Below are positions 1 to 9,478 of a stretch of DNA of 64,000 nucleotides, in pieces. The position numbers were made by a program, and so were the translations under genes. The first letter of the stretch is position 1; each line of letters opens with the position of its first letter. This DNA comes from Aphrocallistes beatrix. Taxonomy: Eukaryota > Porifera > Hexactinellida > Sceptrulophora > Aphrocallistidae. The stretch is from the NCBI GenBank assembly GCA_963281255.1, contig OY725498.1:372001-436000 (forward strand), given 5' to 3'. The notes below the pieces were generated by a model. It searched no databases. It saw nothing but the letters and a program-made list of their open reading frames with translations, and was not told the origin of the DNA.

Positions 1-396
1 TAATAAATTGAATATATACGTCCCCATGGTAATAAATTGAATATATACTTCCCCATCATAATAAACTCACCTGCCCACTCCAACAAATAAAATGTTCTCG
101 TGTTGAAATGTATAGCTATTACAAATCATCAAATATATTAATGAAGGAATATAAAGTTACTTTCAGTGTAGTTTGTAATCAACTGAAAGGATAAATTAGA
201 AAGAATTTGATCTGATATGAGAATAAGAGGTATTTATACCCAGTTTCTAATATAGAAAACTCCTACCAAGGTATCACGTCACTATGAGAGTAATGATCAC
301 TACGCTATGTCTAGCTACATGTATATATAGTGTATATTTTTTAACTTCAAATAAAATAAATATTATTTACAATCTCTTAAGTGCCATACTGAATTG
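1..396. other. Left-edge non-coding DNA upstream of the LRR-EGF gene
   Basis: AT-rich sequence starting with a short imperfect repeat around TAATAAATTGAATATATAC. I see no convincing coding exon. It should include the promoter and 5' UTR of the + strand gene that starts at 397, but I recognise no specific promoter element. A GTGAGT-like donor can be read on the - strand near 65-72, so a - strand exon ending there cannot be excluded. Confidence 0.4.
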
Positions 397-1929
397 ATGG
401 AAAGAAAAGCATTCCAATACATTTTGTATTCAATCGTGATTGTTCTATTTTTAGAGTATTCAGAATGTTGTTACAATGATAGCCATGTGTCTTGTTCGCC
501 ACTAACAATTCCAGTTTCCCTGACATGTTATATTTCCGAATATAACTCAACTAAAATTAGTAGCGCACTCAAAATATGCACTTTTGGAAAAGGTTATCAT
601 GAAGTAACTGTGGATTTAAATCTATCTGAAGGTTCAATTGAATTGCCCTTGGACATAAGTGATAATGTTAATTTCATTACCATTCGCAATGTTGGAAGCT
701 CTCCATTATATATATCGATTCTTCCTGTGAAAAAACATTCCAATCTAACCACTCTATCCCTATACAAGACTAACTTGAACATCAGTTCTAATTTCCTGAC
801 CAATTATTTTCCAAACTTGGAAGATATTTATTTCGATCAAATTTATTCCGTTGAGATGCTGGATAACTTTCTGACTGGACTTAAATCGCTGTCTCGTATA
901 AAATGGTCTAGTGGTTCACTTGTGAACATTTCTGAGAATGCATTTGAGGGTCTCACTTCTCTCTCTCACATCGACTTATCATATAATTCCATTTCTTATT
1001 TACCCAGCATTGCATTCCAAAACCTTCCTTCTCTGAGAACTCTTGATGCTCAAGGAAATCCATTGAATTGTAGTACATGTGGTTTACAGTGGATGTCCAT
1101 GGTAGATTCTAAATTCAATATCAGTATTGATGGCTACTGTACTGATAGTAATACTCGAGTTGATTCTGTTTTCAGTCATTCCCATTGTCACAGTACTGAG
1201 TCGTATCAGTGCTTCAATAAGTCCATTGAGTGTGAGAATACGTGTATCAACACACCACTGAGTTACATCTGTACGTGTGATGAAGGATATGGATTGTCAC
1301 TGAAAGAGACGGGACAAGCATGTTATGACATAGATGAGTGTCTCCATGACGTAACTCTGTGTCAGGGAATGAAGTGTAACAATACTCTAGGCTCTTACGA
1401 GTGCTACTGTGAAGAGGGATTCCATGTTGAAGAAGGTTCCTGTTTGGATGTTGATGAGTGTTCTTCCAATCCTTGCGAGTATGCATGCAACAACACAGTT
1501 GGGTCATATGAATGTGTACCCAATAGATTCACTATCTTCACAATAGCAATTATTTCTGCTTTTAGTTTCGTAACCATTTTGTTGATTTTGAGTTCCATTT
1601 GTTTACTTATCACATGTTGTTGCTACTTCAAGAAACAGAAACAAACAACTGCAGAAGCAGGATTGAGCTCCACACCAGATGATGAACTATACTTTGATGG
1701 TAGCACTATGGAGCAAATAACACCCAAGAAAAAAGGTAAACAAAAACAGCACACGAATTCTGGTGATGAGCTCCATAATGGCACTAAACAGCCGGTTAGC
1801 AACCTAGCAACGAATGAGGAGCATTGTTATGTGAATACTGCTTGCAGTCCAGGACTTGAGTCAGTTGATTCCAAAGAATTGCAGCGAAAAGAATACGCGC
1901 ATTATGAGAACCTTGAGAACCTTGATTGA
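397..1929 (+). CDS. LRR-EGF single-pass membrane receptor-like protein, intronless
   Basis: An uninterrupted 510-codon ORF. I start at the first ATG (397) because the upstream in-frame TTG at 394 is not a plausible eukaryotic start. A hydrophobic signal peptide (about residues 1-24) is followed by a small leucine-rich repeat block (about 100-230) ending in an LRR C-terminal cap (NPLNCSTCGLQW). Next come EGF-like modules, two of them opening with calcium-binding DIDEC and DVDEC motifs. One transmembrane segment (about 383-415) precedes a roughly 95-residue cytoplasmic tail. The tail has two YxN motifs (HCYVNT and HYENLENL), the sort bound by Grb2-type SH2 domains when phosphorylated. It is therefore probably a cell-surface receptor or adhesion protein; the ligand is unknown. 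Many N-x-S/T sites fit an extracellular N-terminus. It lies on the opposite strand from, and just beyond the last found exon of, the cadherin gene. No orthologue recognised. Confidence 0.85.
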   Translation: MERKAFQYILYSIVIVLFLEYSECCYNDSHVSCSPLTIPVSLTCYISEYNSTKISSALKICTFGKGYHEVTVDLNLSEGSIELPLDISDNVNFITIRNVGSSPLYISILPVKKHSNLTTLSLYKTNLNISSNFLTNYFPNLEDIYFDQIYSVEMLDNFLTGLKSLSRIKWSSGSLVNISENAFEGLTSLSHIDLSYNSISYLPSIAFQNLPSLRTLDAQGNPLNCSTCGLQWMSMVDSKFNISIDGYCTDSNTRVDSVFSHSHCHSTESYQCFNKSIECENTCINTPLSYICTCDEGYGLSLKETGQACYDIDECLHDVTLCQGMKCNNTLGSYECYCEEGFHVEEGSCLDVDECSSNPCEYACNNTVGSYECVPNRFTIFTIAIISAFSFVTILLILSSICLLITCCCYFKKQKQTTAEAGLSSTPDDELYFDGSTMEQITPKKKGKQKQHTNSGDELHNGTKQPVSNLATNEEHCYVNTACSPGLESVDSKELQRKEYAHYENLENLD

Positions 1930-1940
1930 TTGGTGAAGCG

Positions 1941-2001
1941 TGTTTGTGTGTTTGTTTATTTGTTTATTTGTTTATTTGTTTATTTGTTTATTTGTTTATT
2001 T
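1941..2001. repeat. TTTG/TTTA simple repeat in the 3' UTR region
   Basis: A run of alternating TTTG and TTTA tetramers right after the LRR-EGF stop codon, probably inside the 3' UTR. It belongs to the same simple-repeat class that recurs in introns across the window. Confidence 0.8.
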
Positions 2002-2214
2002 CCCATTAGTTAACTAGATCCCTCTGTGACTAGATATTTCAGACTAAATTTGATTACTGTTGTTATTAGGATGTGCTGTCAATATATTTGCATGAGAATA
2101 TTGAATGAGAATATACTAATAGTATAAGATTACTTTCATTCGCTATGTACAGAAACATAATGTTCCAACATGGTTACTAATACGTAATAATATAATAATG
2201 TTATAGAAGCCTAC

Positions 2215-2640
2215 CGACAAAAAATGGATAAAAATGTCGACAGACTGATAGTGCAGCTCCATTCAGTGACTCGTAGGACATTTGCATAATATACATTCTT
2301 TTCTCCATGTCAACCAATCAGATTTCAAGTTTAGGGAGTTATTGTGATTCATTTACATTCATTGAGTTAGGTATAATCCTATCTGTCAATAAAATATAAG
2401 CCAACTGTAATACTAAATCCCTGGATTCTGATTGGTTAATACATTTTAACACCTTTTGTGAAAGCGTGCGAAAAACTTTCAGAATTTGGACCCAGGTTCA
2501 AATCTCCACCATATAAGAGATATATGGTACACATTAGGTGCAATTTGGTTCAATAGAATTTCCAGGAGCGAGAAGGCTTAAGTACAGACGATCATGACAT
2601 AAGGCATTTCCTATACTAGGAGCTGCACTACAATTTGAGT
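2215..2640. repeat. Dispersed repeat family J, copy 1
   Basis: Shares long stretches with 44690-45000: the CTCCATGTCAACCAATCA segment, a GATTCTGATTGG segment, a CATATAAG segment, TTCAATAGAATTTCCAGGA, and a terminal GAGCTGCACTA. A shorter inverted copy lies at 24320-24545. The left end carries GTCGACAGACTGATAG next to GTGCAGCTCC, which mirrors the right end and suggests terminal inverted repeats. No coding capacity; probably a non-autonomous DNA element. Confidence 0.7.
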
Positions 2641-2781
2641 AAAAAATGACTTTCACTACATCGTAGTAGTAATGCTACTAAATTACTACACTCTGAATAT
2701 ATTCAACAAAATATTTATATTTATACTGTTATTCAGAGAGTATTCATAGACAGAACAGTTAAATTAGAACATAGTGGTTAC

Positions 2782-5700
2782 CTGGAGGGATGCTAGGTGG
2801 CGTGATGGCCAGGTTTAGAGTGGCAGTGGTGCATTGTACCACTCCTAACATCTCCGTGTCACACACTTCGTAGCTCAGCTGGTAGCTAGACACGGTAGGA
2901 TAGTCCAGCTGAGAGGAGAGATAAATATAGCCAGCCTTGTCTATGCTAAAAATAGAATATGGATACGGTGAAAGAATGTTTAATCCTGGATTTTAATGTT
3001 AGCGATTTTTTCAGAGTGGTTTCAACCTGATTTTAGGTTTAACTAAGTCTTACTGTCAGTAGGAAGTTAGTAGGTTGCGATGTCTCAGTTTTATGATAGT
3101 TCATTTACATTTCTCATTTGTTTGATCCGGTTGTTGTTAGATTTTTGTCACTTTTCCTGGGTGGCATGTTTGACTCAAATATCTTCGAATTACAAATCAG
3201 AAGTTTAGACAATTCTTAGCTACATATCAATCTAATATACAGTCGAAACAGTTTTTTATTATTTCTTTACAGGTTCAAACAGTGAGAAAAACGATGGAAA
3301 TGAATATAGATTTGGAATTCTTTATATCATAAAGATTTTGAAACAGTAAGAAAAACCCGGTGTGAGAAAAAACCGGTTTCGACTGTATTTGATTAACTCA
3401 GGTCAAAACTTGGAGGACCAATCAAAAATCATTCTCTATAGGCCAAAGTTCTACACAAAAGCTTAGGAATGGCCAATAATAAACCACTCTGTATGCCACT
3501 ACGAAATTGTGAGTTTATGTCAAAAAGTGTCTCTCTACCTGAAAGGAGAATTGGTGTTGTTTGCGTAAGAAAAGTCATTCTGTCCATCTAAGTCCGACAC
3601 ACTCGGAATCTTCCCCACCACAGACCCCACTGGCACATCAGCTGATAAAGACACCTCATACGGGTCTATGGATACCACAGGAGAATGCTCGTTCACGTTT
3701 CGGAGGAAAACCATTACAGGAGAAGTGTCTTGAGAGAGAACAGCTGCACTCCCAGCAAAGGAGAGCTTCACGATAACAGAGAATGAGTAGCTGGTGACAC
3801 CTGTGGATGTGATGGGGTTATCAACCAATCATCTTCAAGAATGGTTACATCGCTGGTATTATATGAGTTTTTTGTAAGGTTGAGGCCTTGTGTAACTGAG
3901 CTGAACCGTAGTTGTAACCAAAAAAAAGAATTTACCACCAAAAAATTATGAATTGTGATGTACTCCCAAAAATCGTGGAGTAATTTTTGCACCAAGATCG
4001 CCCTTATTAAAAACATATATTATACAGTCGACTCCGCTTAATAGGGTCACATCGGTCAGAAGACATTTTGGCCGATTAAGCGGAGAACCCTATTAACTGA
4101 AAATATTTTGTATTAGCTTCTATGTGCGAGAACTATTCCGGTCCTTCCAAAAGTGGCCCGATTAAGCGGAGTCGACTGTACTTGTATTTGAGCGAATATT
4201 TTGGTATCAGGACCATATCATATCACACTAAAACCAATCTTCTTCTACAGAATATCCTAGCTCTATACCTACTAGTTATGGATAGACCAATTTTATTTAT
4301 GATAATCCATACCTGATTCGAAATCGAAGGCTGTATTTTTGTTGCTGAGCTCTCCAGTGGCTACTTCGAATATGAAAAACATTTCTCCTGGATTCGCGCT
4401 GTACAGGAATGTGCCATTTGTGGCGGATGTGTCCTTGTTAGCTGCCACTGTGCCAATATCTGTGAAGAGGTTGATGTTCTCCTCTGCTTGGAATAAATAC
4501 TCAATTTGTTGTAGTATCGGAGAAGTTGCATCTAGACAAAATAATATATTTCTAAGCTTAATTAAAGCTATTTAAATAGTTATATTGACAATGAATTACA
4601 GCTGTCAGTTGAACTAAACGCTGATTGGCTAATACGTACCATTTGGCGCCCGTGGTAGTCCCACATTGAAGTAAATGTATACTGAAGTGTTTCGGGCGGG
4701 CATTCCAGAGTCAGTGGCGGTAACCAGGAACGAATACGTTCCATTTGTGAAGTTATTTTTAGTATAAATCCCGCCTTCTTCTGTCACAGAAATGAAACTC
4801 GAAATGTTAGAGTGAACGGAGTAGGCTAGAAATAGTGCAATTGGATATAAATAGATTGGTTGGAAAATAAGATATAAAAGGTGTGAAAATGCATTTGAAC
4901 TAAGGATATGTACATATGTATATATAGCAATGATACGAAATCAACAATAAGGATATATTGAGTCATAATTATAAATAATTACCCTCATGCATATATACAT
5001 TTAATTCAAATTTGCAACATTCCATAGTAACTAAGGTCTATATAGGATGTCCTTAAGATCTATACTAGAAACTGCACTAAAAATGAACGTATTAGGAGTT
5101 CTAATTATAGTACAGTCGACTCTGCTTAATAGGGTCACATCGTTCAGAGGGTACTTTGTCCCGATTAAGCGGAGAACCCTATTAACCGAACATATTTTGT
5201 ATTAGCTTCTATATGTGAGAGCTATTCCGGTCCTGCCAAAAGTGGCCCGATTAAACAGTGACCCTATTAAGTGGAGTCGACTGTGTATGAGAACAGACCA
5301 TGGATAACTCACTGATGAAGTTGAAAGGGTTGCTGTCATTATCTAGAGCTGATACAAATCCGACTAGAGAATCCGGTGCTAGGTCAGACGTGAAGTTGAA
5401 CGAGTAGGAGGGTTGAGAGAAGAGAGGAGGATTGTCATTTATGTCAGTGTAGAAGATAGTAATGTTAGAAGTGAGACTGAATGCAACGGATTCGAAAGTG
5501 TAACTGACTGAAACTTGGAAGTAGATTGGTTCTGTTTTAGAAGTATAAATAGTAACAAGTCACAGTAAATAAAATATTGAAAAATGTTCAGTTGTGTGTC
5601 AAAATATATATAAACAGAAAAGCACCTAAATATGAATACAAATTATCTCTCAAACCGTGAGAATTTAAAAAATTCCTCAGTTTTAGAGAAACTGTAAGTT

Positions 5701-6844
5701 CTTTTCAACTGGAACAGTTTCTTGTAAGTGACTCCAAATGAAAGTTCTTATGAAATTATGCTCAATTATGAGGTTGGTTCTAAATAAATTAACCGAAGAC
5801 AGCAGGCTATTTTAAGAAAAAATTTAAGATTTATGCATTTTCTCAGAAGTTTGCAATCATTTTGCTCAAAAGAGTAGTTTTTATGTTTCGTTATGAAATG
5901 GTTTCAAACTCAATTAAACGTTGTTCAATTAAGTTTGTTGGAACAGGGCTGGGGTTGGTTTACCGATTTTAGAGTTCAGTTATTTTGGTTTCCTCCAGGG
6001 CGGTTAACCGGTTAGCCGATGTCAAAACTAATTGGTTGAAATATGGATTTTTGGACAAATCTTTAGGTGACTTTGAAAATTTTAATTTTCTATGGTATCG
6101 AAATATACTACGTATATGGTTAAAAAATAGAAATTCTATTGTATTATCAAATTCTTAGAAGTAATATTCTTGAATCTCCGTAGAAAAACTATGAAATTAG
6201 TGTAAATATTTCGAAAATAAAGCAGATTGGCTAACCAATCTAAGATCTCCTTAACCGTTAACCGAGATTGATGGCGGTTAGCTGAATCCAGCCTTGGTTG
6301 TATAAAAATGAAGATGATGATGGCACATTGAATTTACACCGTTTTAAGGAATGTGTCCTATTTTCCTACAACTCTATCAAAGGACTAACGAAGGTAAATG
6401 TTCCAACCAATCAAATCAATCAAATCAATAATATTCAGATCACCTGATGGTGTTGTTTCAAAGTCAGGAGCACTTGACAACAGACTGATATCTTTGGTAT
6501 TTGAATTGATAGAAAACATAGTGTCAGTGGTAGAGAATGATAAAGTTAGAACTTCATTCGTCAGCGTGTTTACCCTCCCAACTACAGTTCCACTTCCACT
6601 CTCCTCAGCAACCACAAATATGTAGTGAGCAGGAGAGAATACCACAGGCGGAAGAGGAGTGAAACCTAAATATAGTATCAGATCTAAAAATAGACTTTTC
6701 TATTCTAATTTTAGTTTGTGTCTATACCTGATAGTCCATTGATAAACAAACAAGCAACCTAGACAAATAACAACATTATGAAATGTAGGTGTGAAGTGTG
6801 AATAATATAAACAATTGCAACTTACGAGGATTAGGAATTGGCGC
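2782..6844 (-). CDS. Cadherin-repeat protein, partial (seven exons seen)
   Basis: Seven - strand exons keep phase: 6826-6844, 6444-6665, 5313-5531, 4640-4825, 4313-4531, 3539-3800 and 2782-2945. The conceptual protein has at least three cadherin units, recognised by strand and calcium motifs: VVFSPAHYIFVVAEE, then DINDNPPLF, SLVGFVSALDND, VTATDSG, NTAFDFESG, NVNEHSP, and IDKAGYIYLSSQLDY. Cadherin repeats mediate calcium-dependent homophilic or heterophilic adhesion at the cell surface. Most introns are phase 1, usual for extracellular modules. The first exon is only 19 nt and encodes part of a Pro-rich APIPNP stretch. The signal peptide, transmembrane segment and tail are not found. The last exon ends at a good donor (GTAACC), so the gene continues left, perhaps past the opposite-strand LRR-EGF gene. 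Its introns hold family-A MITEs. Confidence 0.85.
4025..4178. mobile_element. Family-A MITE (pogo/Tc1-mariner-like ends)
   Basis: Begins CAGTCGACTCCGCTTAATAG and ends with the inverted copy GCGGAGTCGACTG, flanked by TA on both sides. It lies in a cadherin intron. No ORF. Confidence 0.85.
5113..5283. mobile_element. Family-A MITE
   Basis: CAGTCGACTCTGCTTAATAG at the left and the inverted GTGGAGTCGACTG at the right, with TA flanking the left end only. Internal sequence matches the other copies (TAGCTTCTATATGTGAGAGC, TCCGGTCCTGCC). It lies in a cadherin intron. Confidence 0.85.
5532..6443. other. Cadherin intron with no other gene
   Basis: AT-rich intron between two cadherin exons. The middle (about 5940-6290) has a GGTTAACCG-type motif in both orientations (around 6001 and 6250), which looks like a degraded inverted-repeat element. 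I see no coding signal. Confidence 0.4.
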
Positions 6845-6922
6845 CTGAAAAGCATGGGATATAAATAGAACCAGCTAATAAACAAATAGAATAAACACCT
6901 GTAAACATCAAACTTTGTGAAA

Positions 6923-6978
6923 CTTGACCATAATAGAAAACTGACCATAATAGAAAACTTGACCATAATAGAAAACAA
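6923..6978. repeat. Short tandem repeat, three units of about 17-18 bp
   Basis: Three copies of (CTT)GACCATAATAGAAAA in tandem, just upstream (sense direction) of the cadherin micro-exon. In the - strand sense each unit reads TTTTCTATTATGGTC and so resembles the local 3' splice-site style. Confidence 0.7.
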
Positions 6979-7116
6979 GTTCTAACAGTATTATTACCAA
7001 CTTTAACATCGATGGACAATCGATTATCCAACTCTGGTTAGGACATTTTTGGTGGGGAAGTAATGGACCAAATCTATAAATAGAATTGACCCCATAACAT
7101 TGACGGGTTTTAAGTA

Positions 7117-7414
7117 CAGTCGACTCCGCTTAATAGTGTCACTGTTTAATCGGGTCACTTTTGGCAGGACCGGAATAGCCCTCACACATAGAAGCTAAAT
7201 GCAAAATATTTTCGGTTAATAGGGTTCTCTGTTTAGTACCCTTCGTTGGCCTTGAATATGTCGCGTCATTTCCGGTTTAAGCCATTTTGGGCGGGAAACC
7301 ATAAAAATTCGGGGTATTTACTATAAATAGAAAAAACCCCAAGCCATCCGGGGGTTTAATTAATCGGGCAAAATGTCTTCTGACCGATGTGACCCTATTA
7401 AGCGGAGTCGACTG
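7117..7414. mobile_element. Family-A MITE with an internal insertion
   Basis: CAGTCGACTCCGCTTAATAG and GCGGAGTCGACTG ends with TA flanks. At 298 bp it is longer than the other copies because of an internal block (about 7240-7350) with GGCGGGAAACCATAAAAA and CTATAAATAG. Related blocks occur near 13105, 20150 and 46770. The element ends 176 bp before the NHL gene's start codon. Confidence 0.8.
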
Positions 7415-7590
7415 TATTTTAGAAATGTGACACCAAGTGTAACTTAATTCCTTTTCTAAATATGGGAAGTGGAACTGATGAGTATTGTAACATGAGGCAT
7501 AATGGGATATCATATGTCCAAGTGAATACATCCAGTTTGCTCCTATAAATAATTACAGACACAGTGTGTATTCATAGTCAAGAAATAGGA

Positions 7591-8811
7591 ATGGCAGTTA
7601 GTGAAATCTCAGTATCCACATCCACTCAACCAACCAGACATATCCAAATCCCAGAGTTAGAGAGAGCTTTAGAAGAGCTGAATGAAAAGGTGGCAGAGCA
7701 AAAGCGACAACTCAGCGACACTTTCAGACAAATCCACCACGATGTGGCACAGAAAGAAGTGGCACTCCAGGCACAATTGGATGAAATCCCAGCAGGAATC
7801 GCTGAGAAAATAGAAGAGCGTCGAGAGCTCCTGAAACAACTGACTCAAAATAGAGAAGACACCTTAAAAAAACTGCATGCCAATCGCCTCAGCCCGTTGC
7901 TAGAGAAACATCTAGAGGACATCAAGGTAGAAATGGATAAAATTCTCTCTGAACGAATCGATTTCCCTCACGTCTCAATATACTGCGATCTTGAAGCTTT
8001 GAGAACAACGATGGAAAAAAGGTGTTGCGTTTTGAAGACACAGAATCCTTATACATTCACTAACACTCCTGTATGTTATGGTGTCGAAGAGGGTGAAGAT
8101 TTAGATCAACTCTACCACCCCACAGCTGTCTGTATAGACCCAGCCAGCCAGTTAGTTTACGTGGGAGAATACGACCACAAGAATCCGAGAATACAGATTT
8201 TCACACCTGTGTGCAGGTATGTCACATCCATCTATAACGAAGAATTGATTGGTTGCCGCTCCATGAAGATGGATGGGGACTATATATACGTGTTAACTAC
8301 TGGAGTTCGCTCTCTATTAAAACTGAACAGAAACGGTGAAACGATGAAGATTCTGAGAATAGACACCGCTATTTCAGGTCTATTTATAGAATATTCACAC
8401 CTCTACACTTGTGCCAGTAATGACCTTGCAGTACAAGTCTATGATCTCAACCTTAAGCATGTTAAGAATATTATATTGAAAATCCCCACCAGCAACCATA
8501 CAGTAATACCTCAAGACATTATAGTGAAAGCAGAGCGAATATATGTCTTATTCAAGTGGCATCATGACTCTTCGACACAATCCAATTTCACCCCGATACA
8601 CGTATTTTCGCCAGGAGGGGAGATAATACACTCTATACTAACGGGAGAATGCATGATTAACGATGCTAGATACTTCTGCATGGATTCCTATGAGAATATT
8701 CTGGTGAGTGACTATGACGGGAACTGTATTAGGATATTCTCTCAGGATGGAGTGCTGTTACAGTGTTGGGAAGAACAAGCAGGGGAAATTAGGAGAATTG
8801 TGGAAACCTAG
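7591..8811 (+). CDS. Coiled-coil/NHL beta-propeller protein (TRIM-like, no RING or B-box seen), C-terminus frameshifted
   Basis: Intronless 406-codon ORF. The first ATG is 7591; the frame is open a little further up only through a GTG. Residues about 20-140 form a charged coiled coil (RALEELNEKVAEQK and onward). The rest reads as NHL-type propeller blades, with repeated patterns such as YHPTAVCIDP, GDYIYVLTTG, NILVSDYDGNCIRIFS. TRIM-NHL relatives regulate RNA or act as ubiquitin ligases; with no RING visible here, activity is unassigned. The ORF stops just after RIVET, but the next blade (KPRGVTMDSNGRIFVVD) continues one frame over to a stop at 8885-8887. One extra G in the G4 run at 8782-8785 would explain this. 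It is an assembly error, a polymorphism or early decay. Convergent with the espin-like gene. Confidence 0.8.
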   Translation: MAVSEISVSTSTQPTRHIQIPELERALEELNEKVAEQKRQLSDTFRQIHHDVAQKEVALQAQLDEIPAGIAEKIEERRELLKQLTQNREDTLKKLHANRLSPLLEKHLEDIKVEMDKILSERIDFPHVSIYCDLEALRTTMEKRCCVLKTQNPYTFTNTPVCYGVEEGEDLDQLYHPTAVCIDPASQLVYVGEYDHKNPRIQIFTPVCRYVTSIYNEELIGCRSMKMDGDYIYVLTTGVRSLLKLNRNGETMKILRIDTAISGLFIEYSHLYTCASNDLAVQVYDLNLKHVKNIILKIPTSNHTVIPQDIIVKAERIYVLFKWHHDSSTQSNFTPIHVFSPGGEIIHSILTGECMINDARYFCMDSYENILVSDYDGNCIRIFSQDGVLLQCWEEQAGEIRRIVET

Positions 8812-8919
8812 AGGTGTAACCATGGATTCGAATGGGAGGATTTTCGTGGTAGATGAGAAGAATATAAATGTACTCCAAGCTTTCTAGCTCAGATTGATCC
8901 AATTCGTGTGTTTGTAATT

Positions 8920-8925
8920 AATAAA
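8920..8925 (+). promoter_or_regulatory. Candidate poly(A) signal AATAAA
   Basis: AATAAA about 33 bp after the shifted-frame stop (8887) of the NHL gene, at the expected place for its 3' end. Its position supports 8887 rather than 8811 as the ancestral stop. Confidence 0.5.
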
Positions 8926-9478
8926 CTCTCTAAAATCCGTGGATTTTAACCCTAAATCAGTAGATGCGAATTATTTTACAATTCTATTCGTTAACAACTA
9001 AATTCAAAATGTTCCCAGGCTTTCATACAGAGGGAAAATGTCCCTCTGTGAATCTTTCACCCCCATATCGGTTTTGATACCCCAGAGTACCCCTATGGAT
9101 CCTGTATGCTACACTGATCCTGTGATTCTTGGAGCGGATTATTCATATTTACATTATTACACATAAAACTCACTGACAAGTTTCTAAATTCCTGAGTTCA
9201 GTTTAAGATCCAGGATAATCCATAGATACAGGATGGTAACCAAGGATACGTAAATATTACAAATATATAACTTTTTCGTGGAGATTCACCAATCAAATTA
9301 AACGATTAAGAAGCTTAATATAGTAACACTCGTAAATAAAATATTTACCTAAAAGTATTCTTAATTTCATAACGAAATAAAAATACAAATAAAATACGAA
9401 AAAAACAAAATAGGGACACAAAATATAAAAAGGTAAATTAAAGTAACTATAATTAGTATCTTAGCTAGCGTTCTATTT
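8926..9478. other. Convergent intergenic spacer
   Basis: AT-rich DNA between the 3' end of the NHL gene (+) and the stop codon of the espin-like gene (-). It should contain both 3' UTRs. No other feature recognised. Confidence 0.5.
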
